Source: Geothrix sp. 21YS21S-2 (GTDB taxonomy: Bacteria > Acidobacteriota > Holophagae > Holophagales > Holophagaceae). Taken from it: DNA of 64,000 nt. The notes under the pieces are model-generated. The model searched no databases and was not told the DNA's origin. It was given only the letters and a program-made list of their open reading frames with translations. The first letter of the stretch is position 1. Every line of letters begins with the position of its first letter. Of this stretch, positions 1-8,615 are shown piece after piece. The DNA lies in NCBI RefSeq assembly GCF_030846775.1, contig NZ_CP132910.1, positions 282,001 to 346,000 of the forward strand, written 5' to 3'. A program made the position numbers and the translations under genes.

Positions 1-58
1 TCACAAATTGACTTAATCTGGGTGAACCGCAAGATCTCTTTGAAATTCAACCCGTTGA

Positions 59-108
59 TTTGTCACAAAAGGCAAAGCGACCGTCCGTGAATTTGTAAAT
101 CTTGTAAA
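59..108 (+). promoter_or_regulatory. putative autoregulatory operator repeats upstream of the ScfR-like gene
   Basis: An inverted repeat TTTG-TCA-CAAA lies at 59-69. A tandem pair TTTGTAAA (92-99) and CTTGTAAA (101-108) follows, ending just before the ATG at 119 and overlapping its AAAGG ribosome site. RamB/ScfR regulators are known to bind TTTGCAAA-like sequences and to control themselves, so autoregulation is a reasonable inference. No -35/-10 pair could be assigned with confidence. Confidence 0.4.
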
Positions 109-118
109 GGCCACCCCG

Positions 119-1564
119 ATGCCCGAAACCTCCGCCCAGAGGCCCGCCCCCAAGCTCGGGGCCAAGGTGCGCGCCCTCCGCCGCCAGGAGGGCCTCAGCC
201 AGGTCCAGATGGCCGAGCGCCTCTCCATCAGCCCCAGCTACCTGAACCTCATCGAGGCCAACAAGCGCCCCCTCACGGCCAACCTGCTCATCCACCTGGC
301 CCACGCCTTCAAGGTGGACCTGAAGAGCTTCGCCCCCCAGGAGGACCAGCGCCTGGCCGAGGACCTCATGGAGGCCTTCGGGGACCCCATGTTCGACACC
401 CTGGACCTGCCGGCCTCGGAGGTGCGCGAACTGGCCCAGGGCTGCCCCGGCCTGGCCCGGGCCGTCTTCTACCTCTACCAGTCCTACCGGGAGGGGCGCC
501 GGCAGATGGACACCCTCTCGGACCAGCTGAGCGACGGCCAGGGCTACGCGCCCCCCGCCACCCTGCCGCCCTCGGAGGCGGCGGGCGACTTCATCCAGCG
601 GTCCATGAACTACTTCCCGGCCCTTGAGGCGGCGGCGGAGGACCTCTGGAGCCGGGCTTCCCTGGACCAGGACCTGCTCTACACCGGGCTGATCGAGGTC
701 TTCAAGGGCTACGGCGTGAAGGTGCGGGTCCACCGCGCCGGGGACGCCCCGGGCATCCTCCGCCGCTACGACCCGGAGACCCGGGTGCTCAGCCTCTCGG
801 AGCTCCTGCCGCCGCGCAGCCGGGCCTTCCAGATGGCCCACCAGTGGGCCCTGCTGGCCCTCCGGGAGGTCCTGGACGAGCTCATCCACGATCCCCTGGT
901 CACGGACGAGACCACGCGGGCCATGGCCCGGGTGGCGCTGGCCAACTACTTCGCGGGGGCCGTGCTCATGCCGTACGGGACCTTCTTCCGGGCGGTGCGC
1001 GCGGGGCGGTACGACATCGAGCTGCTCTCCCGGCGCTTCGAGGCCAGCTTCGAGCAGGTGTGCCACCGCCTCACCACCCTTCGCAGGCCCGGGGAGGAGG
1101 GCGTTCCCTTCCACTTCCTGCGCATCGACATCGCCGGCAACATTTCCAAGAGCTTCTCGGCCTCCGGCATCCGCTTCGCCCGGTACTCCGGGTGCTGCCC
1201 CCGGTGGAACATCCACGCGTCGTTCCTCACCCCGGGCCTCATCCGCACCCAGATCAGCGAGATGCCCGACGGCGTGAAGTACTTCTGCATCGCCCGCACC
1301 CTCCAGAAGGACACCGGCACCTACCGCGGCCAGCACGCCATGCAGGCCCTGGGCCTGGGCTGCGAGATCGCCCACGCCCGCGAGCTGGTGTATTCGGACG
1401 GGCTGATGCTCGAGCAGCCGCCCGTGCCGATCGGGGTCACCTGCCGCCTCTGCGACCGCGCCGACTGCGAGCAGCGGGCCTTCCCGCCCCTGCACCAGGG
1501 GATCCAGGTGGAGGAGCGGGTGAGGCGCAGCAGCTTCTTCGCCCACCTGGGGGATGGATCCTGA
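119..1564 (+). CDS. ScfR/RamB-type short-chain fatty acyl transcriptional regulator (XRE + IrrE-like + DUF2083)
   Basis: A 481-residue regulator. Residues about 13-70 form an XRE helix-turn-helix with the family-typical SPSYLNLIEANKRPLT stretch. The middle matches the ImmA/IrrE-like region, but the metallopeptidase HExxH is not visible; the corresponding stretch reads FQMAHQWALL, so proteolytic activity is unlikely. The C-terminus carries the cysteine-rich DUF2083 signature CRLCDRADC near residue 441. Known relatives (RamB, MsmR/ScfR) sense acyl-CoA state and control acetate, propionate or glyoxylate metabolism. Here the gene stands alone, but the acyl-CoA operon at 16.5-24.2 kb is a plausible target (inference). 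Start ATG 119 has AAAGG eight bases upstream. Confidence 0.88.
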   Translation: MPETSAQRPAPKLGAKVRALRRQEGLSQVQMAERLSISPSYLNLIEANKRPLTANLLIHLAHAFKVDLKSFAPQEDQRLAEDLMEAFGDPMFDTLDLPASEVRELAQGCPGLARAVFYLYQSYREGRRQMDTLSDQLSDGQGYAPPATLPPSEAAGDFIQRSMNYFPALEAAAEDLWSRASLDQDLLYTGLIEVFKGYGVKVRVHRAGDAPGILRRYDPETRVLSLSELLPPRSRAFQMAHQWALLALREVLDELIHDPLVTDETTRAMARVALANYFAGAVLMPYGTFFRAVRAGRYDIELLSRRFEASFEQVCHRLTTLRRPGEEGVPFHFLRIDIAGNISKSFSASGIRFARYSGCCPRWNIHASFLTPGLIRTQISEMPDGVKYFCIARTLQKDTGTYRGQHAMQALGLGCEIAHARELVYSDGLMLEQPPVPIGVTCRLCDRADCEQRAFPPLHQGIQVEERVRRSSFFAHLGDGS

Positions 1565-1628
1565 CTAGGCACCCGGGGAAAGTGCCGTGATAATCAGGTG
1601 CTTTCCCCTACATCTTCCCTGGGTGCCC

Positions 1629-4600
1629 ATGGCCGGATTCCGTTCCAACGTTGCAGCCGCCTTGCGCATGGCCCTGGCGCTGCTCCTGGCCACCGGAGCC
1701 ATCGCGGGGGCGCCCCCGGGGGCCGGTCCGGTGCGCGTGTTCAACGCGGCCGACGGGGTGCCCCAGATGGCCATCTACGCCCTTGCACCGGACCGGGAGG
1801 GCCGCCTTTGGGCGGGCACCCTGGCCGGCGTGGCCCGGTTCGACGGCCAGACCTGGAAGAGCGTGGAGGGCCCCCCCAGCCGCTACGCCCTCCTGGTGAA
1901 CGCCAATTCCATGATGTGCGCCTCCGACGGCAGCATGTGGATCGGGACCCGGTTCCAGGGCTACCTGGAATACCGCCACGGCGCGTGGAAGGCGCATGAC
2001 GACCGGTCCGGGCTGCCCATCAACAACGTCAACGGCATCCTCGAGAGTTCCCGCCAGGACCACTCCGGCCGCCGGATCCTCTACGGCGCCACCCACGGCA
2101 AGGGCATCGTCGCCTACCAGGACGGCGCCTGGCAGCGCGTCGGGGGAGAACTGGCGGAAGAGAGGACCTTCTGCCTCCTGGAGCGGGAGGGCGCCCTCTG
2201 GGTCGGCTCGGCCCGCGGGGTCTGGATCATGGAGCAGGGCCGCTGGCGCCCCTTCGAGGCCAACGGGTCCCTCGCGGACCCGCTGGTGCGCACCCTTGCC
2301 GAGACCACGGAGCCCGACGGCTCCCGCTGCCTCTGGATCGGCACCGAGAAGGGCGGCCTGTACCGGTGGCGCCGCGGCCGGCTCGAGGCGCTCCCCATGA
2401 AGGAGCATATGGGCAACACCAGCGTCCGGGCCCTGCTGGCAGGAGCCGACGGGTCCATGTGGGTGGGCACCTCCGGCGGCGGCATGGCCCAGATCCACGG
2501 CGACCAGTGGCTCGTGCGCGGCACGCACAGCGGCCTCCAGTCCGACTTCATCCGCTGCCTGGCGTTCACGCCGGGGGGCCCCGACGGCTCCGTCCTCTGG
2601 GCGGGGTCGGACGGCAAGGGCATCTTCCGCATCCACTCGGGCGGGTGGCGGCGCGTGACGGTGCCCTGGCCCCACGCGGACCCGCGGGTCCAGGGTTTCG
2701 CCGAGACCCGGAATCCCGCCACGGGCCAGCCTGTGCTCTGGATGGGCAACACCTATCTGGCCAGACTGGAGAAGGGCGTCTACACCATCTTCCGCCCCAA
2801 CCTGGATGCGGCGGGCGAGACCATGCGCAGCCTCTTCGCGTTCCCGGGAGACCAGGACCTATGGTTCGGCTTCGGCGGCAGCCTCGGGCGGTTCTCCGGG
2901 GGCCGGTTCCGGTTCTGGACGGAAAAGGACGGATTCCCCCAGGGCACGGTGCGGGTGCTGGCCGGGACGCGGGACGCCAAGGGGACGCGGATCCTCTGGA
3001 TCGGCACCAGCCGCGGGCTGGTGCGGTGGGACGGCCGGACCTTCCTGGACGTGCCGCCGCCGCCCGGAGACCCCAGGCCCTCGGTGCGCAGCCTGGAGGT
3101 GGACGGCCCGCGGCTCTGGGTGGGCACCGACAAGGGCCTGGCCTGCCTGGAGGGGGATGCGTGGCTGACGCCCGGCGCCCAGGCCTCCTTCCCACCGGTG
3201 GGGGTCCACGCCATGCTCCGCCTGCCGTCGGGAATGATGGTGGGCACCTTCGGATCGGGCGTGCTCCAGTTCGAGAACCCCCGCGGCTCCGCCGGACACC
3301 GTTCCTTCACCACCCGCAACACCCCGGCCCTGCGGCAGGATCTCGTGTACGACCTCGTGCAGGACGCCGCCGGCCGGGTCTACGTGTCCAGTCCCCGGGG
3401 CGTGGCCCGCGTGGACCCCGCCCGGGGCTGGTCCTGGGACAACTTCAGCACCGAGGACGGCCTGCCGGGGATGGAGTGCATCAAGGGGTCGCTCTTCCGG
3501 GACAGCTCCGGGCGCATCTGGGTGGGGACCGAGGACGGTCCGGCCTGGCTCGAGCCCGGGACCGCCGCCCAGGATCTCGTCCCCAAGCCCCTGGTGTGGG
3601 ATTCGGCGGTGGTGCGGGGGCGTTCCGTGGCGCAGGACGCGCAGCTTTCCCACAAGGACCAGGGCATCCGGTTCGAGTACCGCCTCCTGACCGGGCACCG
3701 GGAGCAGGACACGGTCTACCGCACCCAGCTCCAGGGCCTCCAGGACGCCCCCGGGGACTGGTCCGCCCTCTCCTACACCCAGTACCCCAGCCTGCCCGCG
3801 GGCCGCTACACCATGCTGGTGTGGGCCCGGGACTACGCCGGGAACCAGACGGGGCCGCTGGGCTTCGCCTTCCGCATCCTGCCGCCGCCCTGGTTCAGCC
3901 CCCTGGCCTGGGCCGCCTACGCGGTCCTTCTGGGAGGCGGTGTCCTGGCCCTCCTGCGCCTTCGCACCCGGGTCCTGGCCGACCGCAACCGGGAGCTCGT
4001 GGAGCGCATCGGGGAAGCCACCCGGGAGATCGAGCTGCGCCGGGAGGAACAGGAGAAGCTGAACCGGGAACTGGTCCTGCTGAACCTGGAGAAGACCCAG
4101 TTCATGGGCATCGCCGCCCACGACCTGCGCAACCCCCTCAACACGATCATCCTGGTGTCGGACGGGCTCGTCACCGGGGACCTGGAGGACTGCCCGCCGG
4201 AAATCCAGCCCTGGGTCCGCAAGATCGCCACCTCGGCCCACCACATGACCGCCCTCATCGACGAGTTCCTGGACGTCAACGCCATCGAGAGCGGAAGGTC
4301 GAAACCCAGCGTGCGCATCCTGGGCGTCGAGGAGATCCTCGATCCCATGGCCAGCCTCTACAGGCTGCGCCTGGAGGCCAAGGGCCAGACGCTGGTGATG
4401 GAGGGGGCCGGAGGCCCGGGCCGGATCCTGGCCGACCCCAACCACCTGCGGCAGATCCTGGACAACCTCCTGTCCAACGCCTCCAAGTTCTCGCCGCACG
4501 GGGCGGTGCTGCGGATCCGGGTGGTCCCGGGCCCCGCCACGACCCGGCTGGACGTCATCGACCAGGGCCCCGGCGTCCTGGAATCGGAGCGCGGCAATCT

Positions 4601-4808
4601 CTTCCGGCGGTTCTCCAAGCTCTCGGCGCGCCCCACCGGCGGGGAGAGTTCGTCCGGCCTGGGCCTCAGCATCGTCAAGCACCTGGTGGACGCCAACCAC
4701 GGACGGATCTGGGTGGAGAACCAGCCCGGGGGCGGCTGCGCCTTCTGCGTGGAAGTGCCCTCGGCCCTGCCGGCGGGAGACGGTCTCATTCTCGCTGAAA
4801 AAAATTGA
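1629..4808 (+). CDS. sensor histidine kinase with periplasmic Reg_prop propeller and Y_Y_Y domain
   Basis: About 1059 residues. After a signal peptide-like N-terminus come many Reg_prop blades with LWIGT/LWVGT/MWVGT motifs (to about residue 650), then a Y_Y_Y-like beta domain. One membrane segment follows near residues 755-775, then a coiled coil, HisKA (HDLRNPLNT, phospho-His near residue 830) and HATPase_c (N-box NLLSNASKFS, DQGPG, GLGLS). This is the sensor layout of hybrid two-component proteins, but the receiver and AraC output domains of the Bacteroides HTCS type are absent and no cognate regulator is adjacent. The start is uncertain: GTG 1587 has a GGGGAAAG upstream and would add 14 residues; ATG 1629 gives the cleaner signal peptide. 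Confidence 0.9.
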   Translation: MAGFRSNVAAALRMALALLLATGAIAGAPPGAGPVRVFNAADGVPQMAIYALAPDREGRLWAGTLAGVARFDGQTWKSVEGPPSRYALLVNANSMMCASDGSMWIGTRFQGYLEYRHGAWKAHDDRSGLPINNVNGILESSRQDHSGRRILYGATHGKGIVAYQDGAWQRVGGELAEERTFCLLEREGALWVGSARGVWIMEQGRWRPFEANGSLADPLVRTLAETTEPDGSRCLWIGTEKGGLYRWRRGRLEALPMKEHMGNTSVRALLAGADGSMWVGTSGGGMAQIHGDQWLVRGTHSGLQSDFIRCLAFTPGGPDGSVLWAGSDGKGIFRIHSGGWRRVTVPWPHADPRVQGFAETRNPATGQPVLWMGNTYLARLEKGVYTIFRPNLDAAGETMRSLFAFPGDQDLWFGFGGSLGRFSGGRFRFWTEKDGFPQGTVRVLAGTRDAKGTRILWIGTSRGLVRWDGRTFLDVPPPPGDPRPSVRSLEVDGPRLWVGTDKGLACLEGDAWLTPGAQASFPPVGVHAMLRLPSGMMVGTFGSGVLQFENPRGSAGHRSFTTRNTPALRQDLVYDLVQDAAGRVYVSSPRGVARVDPARGWSWDNFSTEDGLPGMECIKGSLFRDSSGRIWVGTEDGPAWLEPGTAAQDLVPKPLVWDSAVVRGRSVAQDAQLSHKDQGIRFEYRLLTGHREQDTVYRTQLQGLQDAPGDWSALSYTQYPSLPAGRYTMLVWARDYAGNQTGPLGFAFRILPPPWFSPLAWAAYAVLLGGGVLALLRLRTRVLADRNRELVERIGEATREIELRREEQEKLNRELVLLNLEKTQFMGIAAHDLRNPLNTIILVSDGLVTGDLEDCPPEIQPWVRKIATSAHHMTALIDEFLDVNAIESGRSKPSVRILGVEEILDPMASLYRLRLEAKGQTLVMEGAGGPGRILADPNHLRQILDNLLSNASKFSPHGAVLRIRVVPGPATTRLDVIDQGPGVLESERGNLFRRFSKLSARPTGGESSSGLGLSIVKHLVDANHGRIWVENQPGGGCAFCVEVPSALPAGDGLILAEKN

Positions 4809-4901
4809 CCGCCCTGAATAAAAATTGAATCAGGACGCGGCTCCTTCCATACTTGGAATTGCCAGCAACACGGGGGTTTCCGCTCCCTTCCGAGGTGTCG
4901 A

Positions 4902-7217
4902 ATGGACCACAACATCGTGGGCAAGAGCGTCAAGAGGCTGGACGCCGTGGCCAAGGTGACAGGGAAGGCCAAGTACACCGACGACTTCTTCGAGCGCGAC
5001 ATGCTGGTGGGCAAGGTGCTGCGCAGCCCCCACGCCCACGCCGTGGTCAAGTCCGTGGACCTGGCCAGGGCCCGGGCCCTGCCGGGCGTGGTGGCCGTGT
5101 TCACCGCCCGGGACCTGCCGAAGATCAAGTTCGCCACCGCCGGGCACCCCTGGTCCCTGGACCCCGGCCACCGGGACGTGGAGGACCGCCTGATCCTCAC
5201 GGACAAGGCCCGCTTCGTGGGCGACGCCGTGGCCGCGGTGGTGGCCGAGGACCTGCTCACCGCCGAGAAGGCCCTCCATCTCATCGACATCGAATACGAG
5301 GTCCTGCCCCACGTCCTCACCGCCGAGGACGCCATGAAGGAGGGCGCGCCCCTCCTCCACGACAACCGCCCCGGCAACATCGTCAGCTCCTTCGGCGTCC
5401 AGTTCGGGGACGTGGAGGCCGGGTTCCGGGAGGCCGACCACGTCATCGAGGGCGACTACGAGACCAGCATCGTCCAGCACTGCCACATCGAGTCCATGAG
5501 CGCCTTCGCCTTCGTGGACACCGACGGCCGGGTGGTGGTCAACTCCTCCACCCAGATCCCCCACATCGTCCGGCGCATCGTGGCCCAGGCCCTGGGCCTG
5601 AAGTGGGGACGGGTCCAGGTCATCAAGCCCTTCATCGGAGGCGGCTTCGGCAACAAGCAGGACGTCGTGGTGGAGCCCCTGACGGCGGCCATGAGCCTGG
5701 CCGCGGGCGGGCGTCCCGTGCGCTACTGCATGACGCGCGAGGAGGTCTTCATCGACACCCGCACCCGCCACGCCATGAAGCTGCATATGAAGACCGCCGT
5801 CAACTCGGACGGCACCCTCAAGGGCATCCACGTGCAGCTCCTGAGCAACACCGGCGCCTACGCCAGCCACGGCCACTCCATCGCCATGTCGGCGGGCGGG
5901 AAGTTCAGGCCCCTCTATGATTTCCCCGCCGTGAAATTCGAGCCGAAGACGGTCTACACCAACCTCCCCGTGGCCGGCGCCATGCGCGGCTACGGCACGC
6001 CCCAGATCTTCTTCGCCCTGGAAAGCCACATGGACGACATCGCCCGCCAACTGGGCATGGACCCCATCGAGCTGCGCCGGAAGAACCTCATCAAGCTGGG
6101 CCACCAGGATCCCCTCACGAAGAACGTGGTGCGCTCCTTCGGCATCCCCCAGTGCATCGAGAAGGGGATGGAGCTCATCCGGTGGGACGAGAAGAAGAAG
6201 GCCCACCTGGACCAGAAGGGCCCGAAGCGCCGCGGCATGGGCATGGCGCTGTTCGCCTACGCCTCGGGCACGCACCCCGTGGCCCTGGAGCTGGCCGGCG
6301 CCCGCATCGTCATGAACCAGGACGGTTCCGTCGCCCTGCAGGTGGGGGCCACCGAGATCGGCCAGGGCAGCGACACAGTCTTCGCGCAGATCACCGCCGA
6401 GGTGCTGGGGCTGCCCATGGACATGGTCCACGTGGTGACCACCCAGGACACGGACATCACGCCCTTCGATTCCGGAGCCTACGCCTCCCGGCAGACCTTC
6501 GTCACCGGCATCGCCGTGCGCAAGGCCGCCCTGGAAGTGCGGGACAAGGTGCTGGAGGTGGCCGCGCGCCGCACGGGCCTGGCCCCCGCCGAGATGGACA
6601 TCCGGGACTGCCGGATCGTGGAGACGGCCCTGGGCCGCGTGGTCTGCTCCCTGGAGGAGGTGGCCATGGACGCCTACTACGACCGCCTCCTGGCCGCCCC
6701 CATCACCAGCGACACCTCCGCCAACGTCCGCATCAACGCCATGTCCTACGGCGCCACCTTCGTTGAGGTGGAGGTGGACATGGAGACCGGCAAGGTGGAG
6801 GTCGCCGAGATCTGGAACATCCACGACTCCGGCACGATCATCAACCCCAGGCTCGCCGAGGGCCAGGTGCACGGCGGTGTGAGCATGGCCCTGGGCGCAG
6901 CGCTCCTGGAGCAGATGCTCTTCGATCCCCAGACCGGCAAGGCCCTCAACAACAACCTCCTGGACTACAAGCTGCCCACCATCCTGGACACGCCCAGGAT
7001 CAACGCCGCCTTCGTGGAGACCTTCGACGCCGCGGGCTCCTTCGGCTCCAAGTCCCTGGGTGAGTGCCCCGTCATCTCCCCCGCCCCGGCCGTGCGCAAC
7101 GCGGTGCTCGACGCCACGGGCGTGGCCTTCCACAAGATCCCCCTCTATCCCCAGGTGGTTTTCGAGAAATTCCGGGAAGCGGGACTGCTGGCCCAGAGGA
7201 GCGCCGAACATGTTTGA
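4902..7217 (+). CDS. xdhA: xanthine dehydrogenase molybdenum-binding subunit XdhA
   Basis: The 771-residue large subunit of the xanthine oxidase family holds the molybdopterin cytosine dinucleotide cofactor where purine hydroxylation occurs. The GGGFGNKQD loop, the MRGYGTPQ motif and the catalytic Glu region (KSLGECPVIS, near the C-terminus) are all visible. The NKQD version of the loop, with Gln where bovine-type enzymes have Glu, is also what I recall for E. coli XdhA, and overall the sequence reads as its close homolog (E. coli 752 aa). ATG 4902 is preceded by GAGGTG. The gene overlaps xdhB by 8 nt and is the first of three genes. Hypoxanthine/xanthine is the likely substrate, but related hydroxylases for other heterocycles cannot be excluded. 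Confidence 0.88.
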   Translation: MDHNIVGKSVKRLDAVAKVTGKAKYTDDFFERDMLVGKVLRSPHAHAVVKSVDLARARALPGVVAVFTARDLPKIKFATAGHPWSLDPGHRDVEDRLILTDKARFVGDAVAAVVAEDLLTAEKALHLIDIEYEVLPHVLTAEDAMKEGAPLLHDNRPGNIVSSFGVQFGDVEAGFREADHVIEGDYETSIVQHCHIESMSAFAFVDTDGRVVVNSSTQIPHIVRRIVAQALGLKWGRVQVIKPFIGGGFGNKQDVVVEPLTAAMSLAAGGRPVRYCMTREEVFIDTRTRHAMKLHMKTAVNSDGTLKGIHVQLLSNTGAYASHGHSIAMSAGGKFRPLYDFPAVKFEPKTVYTNLPVAGAMRGYGTPQIFFALESHMDDIARQLGMDPIELRRKNLIKLGHQDPLTKNVVRSFGIPQCIEKGMELIRWDEKKKAHLDQKGPKRRGMGMALFAYASGTHPVALELAGARIVMNQDGSVALQVGATEIGQGSDTVFAQITAEVLGLPMDMVHVVTTQDTDITPFDSGAYASRQTFVTGIAVRKAALEVRDKVLEVAARRTGLAPAEMDIRDCRIVETALGRVVCSLEEVAMDAYYDRLLAAPITSDTSANVRINAMSYGATFVEVEVDMETGKVEVAEIWNIHDSGTIINPRLAEGQVHGGVSMALGAALLEQMLFDPQTGKALNNNLLDYKLPTILDTPRINAAFVETFDAAGSFGSKSLGECPVISPAPAVRNAVLDATGVAFHKIPLYPQVVFEKFREAGLLAQRSAEHV

Positions 7218-8091
7218 CATCTGCGAACTTCACGAACCCGTGACCCTGGAGGAGGCCAAGGCCGTCTTCGCGGAGAACCCCGGCCTCAAGGTCATCGCCG
7301 GCGGCACCGACGTCCTCATCCGCCTCCAGCACGGCAGCCTCGCGGGCGCCGGGCTGCTCAGCCTCAAGAACCTCCACGCCCTGGAGGAGATCGTCATGCT
7401 GGGCGACGGGACGATCTCGGTGGGGGCCATGGCGCCCTTCACGAAGATCTTCCAGTCCGAGCTGATCCGCAAGCACGTCCCCGTGCTGGGCGAGGCCTCG
7501 GTGTCCATGGGCGGCCCCCAGGTGCGCAACGTGGCCACCATCGGAGGCAACATCTGCAACGGCGCGGTGTCCGCCGACAGCGCCTCGACGCTGTTCGCCC
7601 TGGACGCCCTGCTCAAGCTGGAGACCGCCACGGGCGAGCGCATCATCCCCATGGGCGACTTCTACGCCGGTCCCGGCAAGGTGAACCTGCGCCCCGGAGA
7701 ACTGCTCACCGCCGTCCTGATCCCCCGTGAAGGCTACGAGGGCATGGGCGGACACTACATCAAGTACGCCATGCGCAAGGCCATGGACATCGCCACCCTG
7801 GGCGTGGCGGCGGTCTGCAAGGTGCGGGAGAACCGCTTCGTGGACCTGCGCATCGGCCTGGGCGTGGCCGCGCCGGTGCCCATCCGGTGCTTCGAGGCCG
7901 AGGCCTACGCCAAGGGGAAGGAGATCACCCTGGAGGTCGTGCAGGAGATCGCCCGCCTCGCGGTGAAGCCCGCCAAGGCGCGAACCTCCTGGCGGGCCTC
8001 CAAGGACTACCGGGAGCATCTCATCGAAGTGCTGGCCCAGCGGGCCGTCGCCGAAGCCGTGAAGCGTGGGGGAGGTTGCTGTGCTGACTAA
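7210..8091 (+). CDS. xdhB: xanthine dehydrogenase FAD-binding subunit XdhB
   Basis: The 293-residue FAD subunit takes electrons from the iron-sulfur subunit and passes them to NAD+ or another acceptor. The N-terminal FAD-binding PCMH fold shows AGGTDVLI (about residue 31), and the family motif RNVATIGGNICNG follows near residue 105. The C-terminal CO_deh_flav_C part begins near residue 170. ATG 7210 lies inside the end of xdhA, which implies translational coupling. A longer in-frame reading upstream is only a shadow of xdhA. Start and sequence parallel E. coli XdhB (MFDF versus MFDI). Confidence 0.88.
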   Translation: MFDICELHEPVTLEEAKAVFAENPGLKVIAGGTDVLIRLQHGSLAGAGLLSLKNLHALEEIVMLGDGTISVGAMAPFTKIFQSELIRKHVPVLGEASVSMGGPQVRNVATIGGNICNGAVSADSASTLFALDALLKLETATGERIIPMGDFYAGPGKVNLRPGELLTAVLIPREGYEGMGGHYIKYAMRKAMDIATLGVAAVCKVRENRFVDLRIGLGVAAPVPIRCFEAEAYAKGKEITLEVVQEIARLAVKPAKARTSWRASKDYREHLIEVLAQRAVAEAVKRGGGCCAD

Positions 8092-8581
8092 GAATTCCGC
8101 GGGAGTGGCCGTGCAGAAGAGGATCTCCCTGACCGTCAACGGCCGGCCCCATCAGATCGAGATCGACATCCGGGAGTCCCTCCTGGACGTCCTGCGGGAC
8201 CGCCTCCAGTTCACCGGCGTCAAGCAGGGCTGCTCCGTGGGGGAGTGCGGCGCCTGCACCGTGCTCATCGACGGCACCCCCGTCAACTCCTGCATCTACC
8301 TCGCCGCCTGGGCCCACGGCAAGGCCATCACCACCATCGAGGGCATCGCCCTGGACGGCCACCTGTCCCCGGTGCAGGAGGCCTTCGTGGAGGAGGGCGC
8401 CATCCAGTGCGGGTTCTGCACTCCCGGCCTGGTCCTTTCCACCACCGCCATGGTGGAGAGCGGCAGGCGCTTCACCCACGACGAGGTGCGCCGCGAACTC
8501 TCCGGCCACCTGTGCCGGTGCACCGGCTACCAGAAGATCATCGACGCCGCGGAAAGGGCCTTGCGGGAGGCGGAGGCCTGA
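8081..8581 (+). CDS. xdhC: xanthine dehydrogenase [2Fe-2S] subunit XdhC-type
   Basis: A 166-residue protein with two [2Fe-2S] clusters that relay electrons from the molybdenum centre to FAD. The plant-type cluster motif CSVGECGAC...C is near residues 45-65, and the second, CGFCTPG...CRCTGY, near residues 105-145. I chose GTG 8081, inside the end of xdhB, because GGGGGAGG lies five bases upstream. The GTG at 8066 would add five residues with no better ribosome site. This is the iron-sulfur subunit named XdhC in E. coli, not the XdhC/CoxI maturation factor, which is not present in the window. Confidence 0.88.
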   Translation: MLTKNSAGVAVQKRISLTVNGRPHQIEIDIRESLLDVLRDRLQFTGVKQGCSVGECGACTVLIDGTPVNSCIYLAAWAHGKAITTIEGIALDGHLSPVQEAFVEEGAIQCGFCTPGLVLSTTAMVESGRRFTHDEVRRELSGHLCRCTGYQKIIDAAERALREAEA

Positions 8582-8615
8582 CCATTTACATCCCAACCGC
8601 CTGGGTTTGCCTGCT

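Noticed and set aside
47-1546. 499-codon minus-strand open frame opposite the ScfR gene
   Set aside because: Low-complexity Gly/His/Leu-rich translation typical of an antisense shadow in GC-rich DNA; the plus-strand gene has clear domains.
119-1564. active ImmA/IrrE metallopeptidase in the ScfR-like regulator
   Set aside because: The HExxH zinc motif is missing; the family works as a ligand-sensing regulator.
2366-4798. 810-codon second frame within the sensor kinase
   Set aside because: Pro/Arg/Gly-rich shadow frame; all recognised motifs are in the other frame.
8081-8581. XdhC as the molybdenum cofactor sulfurylase/maturation factor
   Set aside because: The protein carries two [2Fe-2S] motifs, so it is the electron-transfer subunit that happens to share the name in E. 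coli.
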